A stretch of DNA of 5,729 nucleotides from JAERML01 sp035687895 (GTDB lineage: Bacteria > Bacteroidota > Ignavibacteria > UBA10030 > UBA6906), in contig DASRUE010000220.1 of assembly GCA_035687895.1 (NCBI GenBank), positions 1-5,729 on the forward strand. Direction: 5' to 3'. Both the position numbers and the translations under genes were made by a program. Below, one piece after another: positions 1 to 5,729 of the stretch. Position 1 is the stretch's first letter; each line of letters opens with the position of its first letter. The notes below the pieces were generated by a model. It had not been told where the DNA came from. It made no database searches and worked only from the letters and a program-made list of their open reading frames with translations.

Positions 1-1
1 C

Positions 2-295
2 GGCATCATCAAAAGTCCGCATTGTTCCGGACACTTCGTTTATCCCTCCCCGGCAAAATACAACGACGGGACACTGCAGGTCTATGTCTCGCGCGACATG
101 AACAGATGGGAGATACTCCAATTTGCCCGCTCGCTCACACGGAGTGGACGGGTGCCGAAGACCGATCGTTGGTCCACAACATCACTGATCGTGACCGCCG
201 AACGCCCGTTCGCTGTTGAGTTCGACGGTGAAGTGATCAGCACGTCATTCGCACAATTCGGCATCCTCCCCCGTTTCTTGAAGGTGTGTCCATGA
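2..295 (+). CDS. YegS/BmrU-type lipid kinase (DAGK superfamily), C-terminal part, 5' end outside window
   Basis: This is an open frame with no start that enters from the left edge and ends at TGA 293-295, leaving 97 residues. They match the C-terminal beta-sandwich domain of the diacylglycerol kinase superfamily (YegS, DgkB/BmrU, sphingosine and ceramide kinases). Visible family marks are a PSPAKYNDGTLQV stretch (nt 56-94), where the family has 'A...DGxLdv', and a VEFDGE motif ending near nt 232, whose Glu is a conserved active-site residue in DgkB-like kinases. A final FGILPRFLKV (nt 257-286) matches the usual 'vlP..l.v' ending. Family members run about 290-320 residues, so roughly 200 N-terminal residues, including the GGDGT nucleotide-binding motif, are missing. 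They phosphorylate a lipid hydroxyl with ATP at the inner membrane face. The substrate cannot be read here. The neighbouring serine palmitoyltransferase-like gene makes a long-chain base or ceramide plausible, but diacylglycerol is equally possible. Confidence 0.8.
   Translation, partial: GIIKSPHCSGHFVYPSPAKYNDGTLQVYVSRDMNRWEILQFARSLTRSGRVPKTDRWSTTSLIVTAERPFAVEFDGEVISTSFAQFGILPRFLKVCP
281..284 (+). promoter_or_regulatory. Ribosome binding site choosing ATG 292 for the ThiL-like gene
   Basis: AAGG lies 7 nt before ATG 292, inside the last codons of the lipid kinase gene. The in-frame GTG at 286 is only 1 nt from it, too close to serve as its start. ATG 292 also gives the classic ATGA start/stop overlap with the upstream TGA (293-295), so translation is probably coupled. 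Confidence 0.6.
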
Positions 296-1344
296 TAGAT
301 GCAATTATTGAGAATCGCCTGATTAATCAACTGACGAGCAAGAGCCGCCGATCCCCGATGCAATTCCATCGGGTCCATGAAGCGGACGCGGAAATCGTTT
401 CATTGGCGCACGACTTCCATCTCGCAATCACATGCGATAGCATTGTGGAGGAAATCGTCAGTGGACTTTATTCCGATCCATTCCTTGTGGGTTGGATGAC
501 AGTCATGTCAAGCCTCAGCGATCTGGCAGCCGTTGGCGCGGATCCCATCGGCATGCTCGTGGCAGAGGTGGTCCCACAGGGCTTTCCCATGGCTTCGTTG
601 CTCAGGATGCAGGAAGGAATTGAACAAGCCTGTGTGGCAGGGGGAACCTATCTTCTCGGCGGTGATATCAACACCGGTCCGCATCTCATGACGAGCGGTA
701 CGGCTGTCGGCTCCGTTCGATCAGCGCAACCCATGACCCGGTGCGGATGTGCTCCAGGAGATGCCGTATACTGTTCGGGTCCGCTCGGGCTGGGAAATGC
801 CTTCGCTCTCGAACGTCTGCAACCAACACCAGCGAGCATTGCATACCAACCCGTTGCAGGGCTTGCATATGGCAAGATTCTCAGAGGGGTTGCAACAGCA
901 TGCATGGACACCAGCGATGGCTTGATCGCAACCCTCGATCAACTGATGCGGTTGAACGGTGTTGGTTTTGATATTGACGCTGACTGCGAATCCCTCATCC
1001 ACTCTGACGCGCTTGCCGCGGTCGATGCACGAGGCATCCCAGCCTGGCTGCTCCTGGCCGGACAGCATGGGGAGTATGAACTCGTGTTTACAGTTCCTCC
1101 CGACGCGGAGGATACGTTCCTCTGTGCTTCCCGGCGGCAGCACTGGGAGCCGGTCCGGCTTGGCCATGTGACTTCCGATCGGAGAATACATCTCCGACTG
1201 TATGGGGAGAGGGTGCCCATTGATACTGGCCGCATACGAAATCTCTCCTCCATAACGAACGGAAGCATTGAGAAATACCTTGCTCAGCTAGTGCAACTCG
1301 ATCACGAAATCCGGAAAGGAGTGCATCGCCATGTCAGCGCATGA
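292..1344 (+). CDS. ThiL/PurM-fold (AIR synthase-related) ATP-binding protein, divergent
   Basis: A 350-residue protein of the PurM/ThiL/SelD/HypE fold, near the usual ThiL length of about 320-350. Residue numbers are from ATG 292. An N-terminal AIRS-type domain (about 28-145) contains TCD (47-49) where ThiL has TTD, a W..VMSSLSDLAAVGADP stretch (68-85) matching ThiL 'W.a.a.nlSDlaAmGa.P', and GGD (123-125). The C-terminal AIRS_C-type domain has CMDTSDGL (204-211), a near-exact match to the ThiL 'aMDiSDGL' Mg-nucleotide motif, and a GEYELVF motif for ThiL 'GEDYELLF'. The first metal/nucleotide motif GDDAA is degenerate: it reads EADAE at 30-34, losing Gly and the first Asp. ThiL itself phosphorylates thiamine monophosphate. 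The degenerate motif and the lack of thiamine genes nearby argue for another role, perhaps an ATP-dependent phosphotransfer in the same lipid-like pathway. The fold is secure, the reaction unknown. It overlaps the lipid kinase by 4 nt and the next gene by 14 nt. Confidence 0.8.
   Translation: MIDAIIENRLINQLTSKSRRSPMQFHRVHEADAEIVSLAHDFHLAITCDSIVEEIVSGLYSDPFLVGWMTVMSSLSDLAAVGADPIGMLVAEVVPQGFPMASLLRMQEGIEQACVAGGTYLLGGDINTGPHLMTSGTAVGSVRSAQPMTRCGCAPGDAVYCSGPLGLGNAFALERLQPTPASIAYQPVAGLAYGKILRGVATACMDTSDGLIATLDQLMRLNGVGFDIDADCESLIHSDALAAVDARGIPAWLLLAGQHGEYELVFTVPPDAEDTFLCASRRQHWEPVRLGHVTSDRRIHLRLYGERVPIDTGRIRNLSSITNGSIEKYLAQLVQLDHEIRKGVHRHVSA
1316..1321 (+). promoter_or_regulatory. Shine-Dalgarno site fixing the start of the alpha-oxoamine synthase
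   Basis: AAGGAG sits 9 nt before ATG 1331, inside the end of the ThiL-like gene. It supports the long N-terminal form of the synthase rather than a start nearer the family core. Confidence 0.65.
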
Positions 1345-2647
1345 ACAGTATGAAGGGGGCGAGAACTTTGACCTCCGCCAGATCCTTCTGCAAGGAAGAA
1401 ACCTGCGGCTTCACGAGCGAACTGCCCTCTTTGGCTCGTTTCTCGGAAAGCTTGAGAGCAACCGGGAAATGCAGTGCCTGCGACGCCTCGCAACTTCAAC
1501 CGACCGGGAGGTTCTTGTGGGGGATCCTCACACCGGGATACCTCACCGCATGCTCATGTTTGGATCAAACAACTACCTGGGTCTGGCCACACATCCTGTA
1601 GTGAAGGAGCGGGTGAAGAAAGTGATCGACTTCTACGGCGTTGGCGTGGGGGGACCGCCGTTGCTCAACGGCTACACGGTATTGCACCATGAGCTCGAGG
1701 AGCGTCTGGCCGCATTGAAGCAGACCGAGGATGCATTGATCTTCTCCAGCGGTTATGGTGCGAATGTCGGGCTTGCTGTGGGTCTTTTCGGGCAAGGTGA
1801 CACGGTGATCGCAGACGCGTATAGTCACGCCTCTTTCTGCGACGGCGTGAAGCTCTCGGGCGCTCGGGCGCTTCGCTTCTGCCACAATGATGTTAGAGGG
1901 CTCGCACACCTGCTCAACGAGGTTCGCCAACGACAACACGGAGAGATCTTCGTTGGTGTGGAAGGTGTCTACTCCATGGACGGCGATCTCGCTCCCCTGG
2001 ATGCACTTGTCCCGCTGTGCAAGCAACAAGGGGCAATCATTGTGCTTGATGATGCGCATGGGACGGGCGTCATGGGTCCCGGAGGCCACGGGACGGCATC
2101 CCACTTCGGATTGGAAGGGAAGATTGACATCACCATGGGAACATTCAGCAAGGCATTTGCCGTGACCGGTGGGTTTGTCGCCGCCTCCAAGCCGATCATT
2201 GATTATCTCCGGTTCTTTGCCCGCCCCTACATGTTCTCCGCGTCGCTCCCACCTATGGTTGTTGCAACCGTTCTGGCGTGTCTCGACACCATCGATCGTG
2301 AGCCGGAGATTGTGGAGACACTTCGGGAGAATGTTCGGTACACGGCAACTGGTTTGCAGAAACTCGGATTTGCAGCACACCCCCAGGCTGCCATCATCCC
2401 GTTGCGTGTGCCGGCGTGGATGAACATCCGACGGGCGGCGAGAATATTGCACGAACTCGGGATCTTTATAAACTCGGTGGAATATCCCGCTGTTCCCGTG
2501 TCTCAACAACGCTTCCGCCTCAGCGTGATGGCAACGCACACGCACGAAGACATTGACAGACTCCTCTCTGCGATCGCCGGCGTATGGAAGGAGATGGAGA
2601 ATGATCACAAGGAAACACTAACTGATCGTCGGTCCCATGCAGCATAA
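1331..2647 (+). CDS. Alpha-oxoamine synthase, serine palmitoyltransferase-like (PLP-dependent)
   Basis: A 438-residue fold-type I PLP enzyme of the alpha-oxoamine synthase family (SPT, KBL, BioF, HemA, CapB). These cytosolic enzymes condense an amino acid with an acyl thioester and release CO2. Visible marks are FGSNNYLGL (77-85), a glycine-rich segment ending LLNG (103-114), DAYSHASF with His166 (the residue that stacks on PLP), EGVYSMDGDLAPL (211-223), DDAHGTGVMG with Asp241 and His243, and TFSKAF with the PLP-binding Lys274 (codon 2150-2152). MFSASLPP follows the core. GSNNYLGL and LLNG resemble SPT-type members more than BioF. The protein is about 40 residues longer than typical 395-400 residue members, because of an N-terminal charged extension (about 1-60) carrying no motif I know. 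The usual S/T-R pair in the glycine-rich segment is replaced by Pro109-Pro110. The adjacent lipid kinase fits a long-chain-base product. KBL-like or other acyl-amino-ketone activity remains possible. Confidence 0.88.
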   Translation: MSAHEQYEGGENFDLRQILLQGRNLRLHERTALFGSFLGKLESNREMQCLRRLATSTDREVLVGDPHTGIPHRMLMFGSNNYLGLATHPVVKERVKKVIDFYGVGVGGPPLLNGYTVLHHELEERLAALKQTEDALIFSSGYGANVGLAVGLFGQGDTVIADAYSHASFCDGVKLSGARALRFCHNDVRGLAHLLNEVRQRQHGEIFVGVEGVYSMDGDLAPLDALVPLCKQQGAIIVLDDAHGTGVMGPGGHGTASHFGLEGKIDITMGTFSKAFAVTGGFVAASKPIIDYLRFFARPYMFSASLPPMVVATVLACLDTIDREPEIVETLRENVRYTATGLQKLGFAAHPQAAIIPLRVPAWMNIRRAARILHELGIFINSVEYPAVPVSQQRFRLSVMATHTHEDIDRLLSAIAGVWKEMENDHKETLTDRRSHAA

Positions 2648-2657
2648 CGTTCCGCAC

Positions 2658-2662
2658 AGGAG
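2658..2662 (+). promoter_or_regulatory. Shine-Dalgarno site of the radical SAM gene
   Basis: AGGAG stands 8 nt before ATG 2671, in the 23-nt gap after the synthase stop codon. The short gap with its own site and no terminator supports read-through transcription from the upstream genes. Confidence 0.6.
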
Positions 2663-2670
2663 AGCATGCC

Positions 2671-4092
2671 ATGAGGAAGCCAAAGCTGTTGATCATCGTT
2701 CTCTTTCAGAATCTCGGGGAGGCAAGTCCATACTACGCGCGCAATCCAGCCCCGCCTTTGCCGGGAATTCTGCTTGCCGGACTCACGCCTTCAGATCTTG
2801 ACGTCGAGGTGTTGCACGAGATGATCAGGCCCATCAACTACAACACCGATGCATCGTTCATCGCAATCAGCTTCTTGGACTATCTTGCACCACATGCCTA
2901 TGAAGTGGCAGCCCGGTTTCGAGCGATGGGCAAGGTTGTTGTGGGAGGTGGGAAGTTTGCCTCCACCTTCCCCGACGAGGTGGAGCCACATTTTGATGCG
3001 ATCCTTGTGGGTGAAGCACAACAGGTGTGGCCGGAAATGGTGCGCGACATGGTCGCGGGAACCCTGAAACGACGCTACGCAGCCGGTCCGTCTCCGTCAC
3101 TAGTACATATACCTCCGCCTCGCTATGATCTTGTTGAGCGCCGTTTTGCCGTTCCAGTTGTGACCGAAGCCTCACGCGGGTGTCCTCACCCATGCACGTA
3201 CTGCCAGCTCAACATCAGGAGGTCGCCGTACCGTGTTCGTCCCATCGAGGATGTTGTGAAGGACCTGACAAACACACGCGCTCTCCCCTGGCATAAGCGG
3301 AAGATGGCAATGATTCTCGATAACAACCTGGGGGGCGATCTGAAAAACGCAAAGGCGCTGCTGCGGGAGATTGCGAAGCTGAAGTTCTGGGCCATCGGGA
3401 CACAGTTCAGCATCGAGTGCCTGCGAGACGATGAATTTGTTGACCTGCTCGCGAAAGCGCGATGTCGCATGGCGTTCATCGGAATGGAATCCCTGAACGA
3501 GAAAAGTCTTGAGGGAGTGCGAAAACGTCAGAATAAGGTGAAAGAGTACAAAGAGGCGTTCGACAAACTCCAGCGCCGGGGTATCCTTCCCTTCACCGGC
3601 CTGATGTTTGCGCTCGACGAGGATACGGAAGAATATTATCAGACTCTTCCGGACCGACTGGAAGAGGTGGGAACCTCTGTGATCCTTCCTTCCATCTCCA
3701 TCCCAATTTACGGAACACCATGGTACCACCAGGTCGTGGCAGAGGAACGACTTGTCGACAGGGATCTGTCCCACTACGATGGCGATCATATCCTCTTCAA
3801 GCACCCGCGTCTGTCGGAACAGGAAATCATCGAGGCGTACAAACGAATCAACCGGCTCTTCTACTCATGGACGAACATTTTCAAGCGCTGGTTGAGGTTT
3901 CTCCGGAAACAGTCCATACAGGAGCCCCTGCTGGAATTTTTCATCAAACTGGTTGTGACAACGGGGATCTTTTTTCAGCTCTCCATCTTTCAGCGACATC
4001 ATGCGCAGCAGCGGGTCTTCCCGGATTTGTCTCGAGGTGGAGTGGAAGACCGAGCTGACAAACAGAAGGAGGTGGAGTCGATCGCGGCCTGA
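2671..4092 (+). CDS. B12-binding-domain radical SAM enzyme
   Basis: A 473-residue protein with three parts. Residues 1-140 are a cobalamin-binding Rossmann-type domain: PLPGILLAGL near 29-38, a central VVVGGGKFAS strand-loop, and ILVGEAQQVWPEM, the usual 'vGEge...p.l' element. The DxHxxG motif is absent, as is usual when B12 binds without a lower His ligand. Residues about 160-370 form the radical SAM barrel with CPHPCTYC (Cys171, Cys175, Cys178; CxxxCxxC) for the 4Fe-4S/SAM cluster, preceded by EASRG, and later FIGMESLNEKSLEGVRK. The C-terminal region (about 370-440) has HILFKHPRLSEQEIIEAY, a tail often seen in this class, then a hydrophobic stretch (420-440) that could sit on the membrane. 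The last 30 residues are polar with no motif. Relatives modify hopanoids, archaeal-type lipids, chlorophylls and natural products, often at unactivated carbons. As last gene of this operon it may modify the lipid-like product, but the substrate cannot be told from sequence. Confidence 0.88.
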   Translation: MRKPKLLIIVLFQNLGEASPYYARNPAPPLPGILLAGLTPSDLDVEVLHEMIRPINYNTDASFIAISFLDYLAPHAYEVAARFRAMGKVVVGGGKFASTFPDEVEPHFDAILVGEAQQVWPEMVRDMVAGTLKRRYAAGPSPSLVHIPPPRYDLVERRFAVPVVTEASRGCPHPCTYCQLNIRRSPYRVRPIEDVVKDLTNTRALPWHKRKMAMILDNNLGGDLKNAKALLREIAKLKFWAIGTQFSIECLRDDEFVDLLAKARCRMAFIGMESLNEKSLEGVRKRQNKVKEYKEAFDKLQRRGILPFTGLMFALDEDTEEYYQTLPDRLEEVGTSVILPSISIPIYGTPWYHQVVAEERLVDRDLSHYDGDHILFKHPRLSEQEIIEAYKRINRLFYSWTNIFKRWLRFLRKQSIQEPLLEFFIKLVVTTGIFFQLSIFQRHHAQQRVFPDLSRGGVEDRADKQKEVESIAA

Positions 4093-4100
4093 GGAATGGT

Positions 4101-4778
4101 CTATTTCACAAACTTGTACCCTGCGGTGTGAACAGTTAGCAAGTGCTTTGGCTTTGCTGGGTCTTGTTCAATTTTTTTCCTGATGGAGAGGATGAAATTG
4201 TCAACGGTCCGGGTGACAGGAAAGGTTTCATACCCCCAAATGTCGTTCAAGAGCATGTCGCGCGTGATCACCTCACCTTCCCGCTGAACGAGGTACCGCA
4301 AAATCTCGGCTTCCCGCGACTTCAGGCGAATCGGCTTCCCTCCCTTGGTTCCTTCCTGCTTGCGGAAATCGATGTACACTGCGCCAAACGAGCATTCCTG
4401 AATCTCCTTGACCTCAACATTCCGCCGCAGAAGCGCTTTCACGCGTGCAATCAACTCGGGGAGACTGAAGGGTTTTGTCACAAAATCATCCGCCCCCATT
4501 TCCAGCAACAGCACCTTGTCCAACTCCTTGTTCTTGCTCGAGAGGACCAGAATGGGAGTCTGCACGCCGTCTTTCCGGAGTTCCCGGCAAATGTCTTCAC
4601 CATTCATGTCGGGAAGTATGAGATCAAGGATGATGAGATCTACCTTCTCGCGTTTTACCATGTGCAGTCCCTTCTCGCCGGTGGCGGAAGAAAGGACCTT
4701 GAAATGTTCGTGGGACAATGCCTCCCGTAACCCGCCGACAATCGCCTCGTCGTCTTCAATGAGAAATATCGTCTTCAT
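4101..4778 (-). CDS. OmpR/PhoB-type response regulator (receiver + winged helix)
   Basis: A 225-residue two-component transcription regulator of the usual family length. The receiver domain (1-118) has the acidic pair Asp9/Asp10, phospho-acceptor Asp52 in LIILDLILPDMNG, Ser80 in place of the common Thr, and Lys102 in FVTKPF. A short linker leads to an OmpR-type winged-helix DNA-binding domain (about 128-225) with LKSREAEILRYL, a recognition helix around RTVDNFILSIRKKIE (190-204), and the terminal wing TVHTAGYKF. Phosphorylation should promote dimerisation and binding to direct repeats upstream of target genes. Start ATG 4776-4778 gives a canonical receiver N-terminus. The nearest purine-rich site, GGGGAA at 4781-4786, is only 2 nt from the start, so initiation may be weak or coupled. 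The gene lies 19 nt behind the receiver-cyclase gene and no histidine kinase is in view. Targets are unknown; the convergent lipid-type operon is not an evident one. Confidence 0.93.
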   Translation of the reverse strand: MKTIFLIEDDEAIVGGLREALSHEHFKVLSSATGEKGLHMVKREKVDLIILDLILPDMNGEDICRELRKDGVQTPILVLSSKNKELDKVLLLEMGADDFVTKPFSLPELIARVKALLRRNVEVKEIQECSFGAVYIDFRKQEGTKGGKPIRLKSREAEILRYLVQREGEVITRDMLLNDIWGYETFPVTRTVDNFILSIRKKIEQDPAKPKHLLTVHTAGYKFVK

Positions 4779-4797
4779 GGTTCCCCGCGGAAATTGG

Positions 4798-5724
4798 CTA
4801 GACGGTGATCTGGTACACCGTCACCGGTTGACGGATATTCTTTACGCGCCTGAGTCCCAGTTTGTGGACATGGGCGCCGAGTCTTGCTTTGAGTGCATCG
4901 TATACACCCGCTGACACCGTGATGTGGTCAGGATGTCCGAGCTGTTGCAGGCGGGCGGCAACATTGACGGCGTCGCCCCTGAGTTTTCCTTCCACCTCCA
5001 TCACATCGCCAAGATGAATCCCCATTCTCACATGAATCTGTTCTCGCGGAGGGCGCGGGCAGTTGTATTTCATGAACGCCCGTTGAATTGACACGCCACA
5101 CTCGCTACCGACCACGGCACTCTCAAACGCGATCAGGAATGCATCGCCTATCACTTCCACGATGCGACCACCGTACTTTGTAACGAGCCTCGTGATTGTA
5201 TTGTTCTGTCTTTTAAGCAGCTTCAGACCGAGTTGTTCATCCCGATTCATTGTCCGGGAGAAATCCTTCATGTCGGTGAACATAATACACAGGAGCCTGC
5301 GATTACCGCCGCCGGGACCGGCGTGATTCACGACCAGTGGGGACGCTCTGCGCGATGAAATCCGTAGCTGTGCACGGATCCGGGCAAGTAGTTCCCGCCC
5401 GTCAAACGGTTTGGTGATATAATCGTCTGCCCCGGCTTCGAGGCCTGAGATTTTGTCTGCCTGGTCTACTCGCGCCGTCAGCATCAGGACCGGATTCGTG
5501 AACCCACCGGCCCGTGCCTGCCTGCAGATTTCCAGCCCGCCCACGCCGGGAAGGTTCACGTCGAGCAATACCAGATCCGGGTGAGAGGCGAGCATCTTGT
5601 CCAGTCCCCGCGTTCCACTCGCGACGCTCTCGACCATGTAATCTTCAGATCGAAGAAGCTCGCGGAGCCCGCGTGCGATGACCGGATCGTCTTCGACGAC
5701 GAGGATCCTCTTTCTTTTGCCCAT
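4798..5724 (-). CDS. Response regulator with class III adenylate/guanylate cyclase output domain
   Basis: A 308-residue cytosolic signalling protein. The receiver domain (1-120) has Asp12/Asp13, phospho-acceptor Asp55 in LVLLDVNLPGVGG, Thr83 and Lys105 in YITKPF. A linker of about 20 residues (122-143) joins a class III cyclase domain (about 144-308). There, Asp151 in FTDMKDFS and Asp194 in VIGDAF are the two metal ligands, and Asn254 and Arg258 in VNVAAR are the transition-state residues, so the domain looks catalytically complete as a homodimer. At the base-recognition sites it has Glu190 (Lys in adenylate cyclases, Glu in eukaryotic guanylate cyclases) and Lys247 (usually Asp/Thr or Cys), so cAMP versus cGMP is undecided. 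The C-terminal VKNIRQPVTVYQI is the common family ending. ATG 5722-5724 fits a receiver N-terminus, but only 5 nt lie beyond it, so its ribosome site is not visible and an upstream start cannot be excluded. It is probably co-transcribed with the next regulator, 19 nt downstream. Confidence 0.92.
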   Translation of the reverse strand: MGKRKRILVVEDDPVIARGLRELLRSEDYMVESVASGTRGLDKMLASHPDLVLLDVNLPGVGGLEICRQARAGGFTNPVLMLTARVDQADKISGLEAGADDYITKPFDGRELLARIRAQLRISSRRASPLVVNHAGPGGGNRRLLCIMFTDMKDFSRTMNRDEQLGLKLLKRQNNTITRLVTKYGGRIVEVIGDAFLIAFESAVVGSECGVSIQRAFMKYNCPRPPREQIHVRMGIHLGDVMEVEGKLRGDAVNVAARLQQLGHPDHITVSAGVYDALKARLGAHVHKLGLRRVKNIRQPVTVYQITV

Positions 5725-5729
5725 CGTTC

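Noticed and set aside
286..291. GTG 286 as the start of the ThiL-like gene
   Set aside because: It lies 1 nt from the AAGG site, while ATG 292 has normal spacing and forms an ATGA overlap with the preceding stop codon.
22..378. Short open frames at the left edge (22-219 plus, 82-378 minus)
   Set aside because: They overlap the lipid kinase C-terminal frame, which has recognisable DAGK-family motifs.
292..1344. Naming the second gene thiL
   Set aside because: The GDDAA motif is degenerate and the neighbours are not thiamine genes, so only the superfamily is supported.
1565..2608. Long minus-strand open frame of 347 codons opposite the synthase
   Set aside because: The plus-strand frame carries all the alpha-oxoamine synthase motifs. 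The antisense translation is rich in Cys, His and Arg with no family motif, so it is a codon-bias shadow.
1331..2647. Naming the synthase bioF or kbl
   Set aside because: No biotin genes or threonine dehydrogenase are adjacent, the GSNNYLGL and LLNG motifs lean to the SPT type, and the lipid kinase neighbour fits that better.
3172..3804. Minus-strand open frame of 210 codons opposite the radical SAM gene
   Set aside because: No recognisable motif, and it lies fully within a well-supported gene on the other strand.
4143..4730. Plus-strand open frame of 195 codons opposite the OmpR-type regulator
   Set aside because: The minus-strand frame has full receiver and winged-helix motifs. The plus-strand frame shows none.
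4779..4797. CCGCGG palindrome between the two regulators as an operator or terminator
   Set aside because: It is only 6 nt long with no flanking symmetry or T-run, as expected by chance in this base composition.

Overview
The window is densely coding, with no mobile element, CRISPR array, tRNA or rRNA that I can recognise. It holds one rightward operon of four genes (the first cut by the left edge) facing one leftward pair of genes. The families, the good Shine-Dalgarno sites and the moderately GC-rich codon use point to a free-living Gram-negative-type bacterium. The Bacteroidota/Chlorobi/Ignavibacteria neighbourhood or a deltaproteobacterium-like lineage would fit, but no gene here decides the phylum and I hold this loosely.

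Left part, plus strand (2-4092): (1) the C-terminal third of a YegS/BmrU-type lipid kinase of the diacylglycerol/sphingosine/ceramide kinase superfamily; (2) a divergent ThiL/PurM-fold (AIR synthase-related) ATP-binding protein; (3) a PLP-dependent alpha-oxoamine synthase most like serine palmitoyltransferase; (4) a B12-binding-domain radical SAM enzyme. Genes 1/2 overlap by an ATGA junction, 2/3 overlap by 14 nt, and 3/4 are 23 nt apart, so they are almost certainly co-transcribed and partly translationally coupled. An enzyme that condenses an amino acid with an acyl thioester, next to a lipid kinase and a B12-radical SAM enzyme, suggests synthesis and modification of a sphingolipid-like or other amino-lipid. 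This is inference: the ketone reductase, acyl carrier protein and N-acyltransferase expected for a full pathway are not in the window and could lie to the left.

Right part, minus strand (4101-5724): a receiver domain fused to a class III nucleotide cyclase, followed 19 nt downstream by an OmpR/PhoB-type response regulator. They form a two-gene signalling unit with no histidine kinase in view. The cyclase keeps both metal-binding aspartates and the catalytic Asn/Arg pair, but has Glu and Lys at the two base-recognition positions, so its substrate cannot be assigned safely.

The two operons converge with only 8 nt between stop codons (4093-4100) and no visible terminator hairpin there. No intergenic stretch exceeds 25 nt, so no promoter is visible: the plus-strand promoter must lie left of the window and the minus-strand one right of it.
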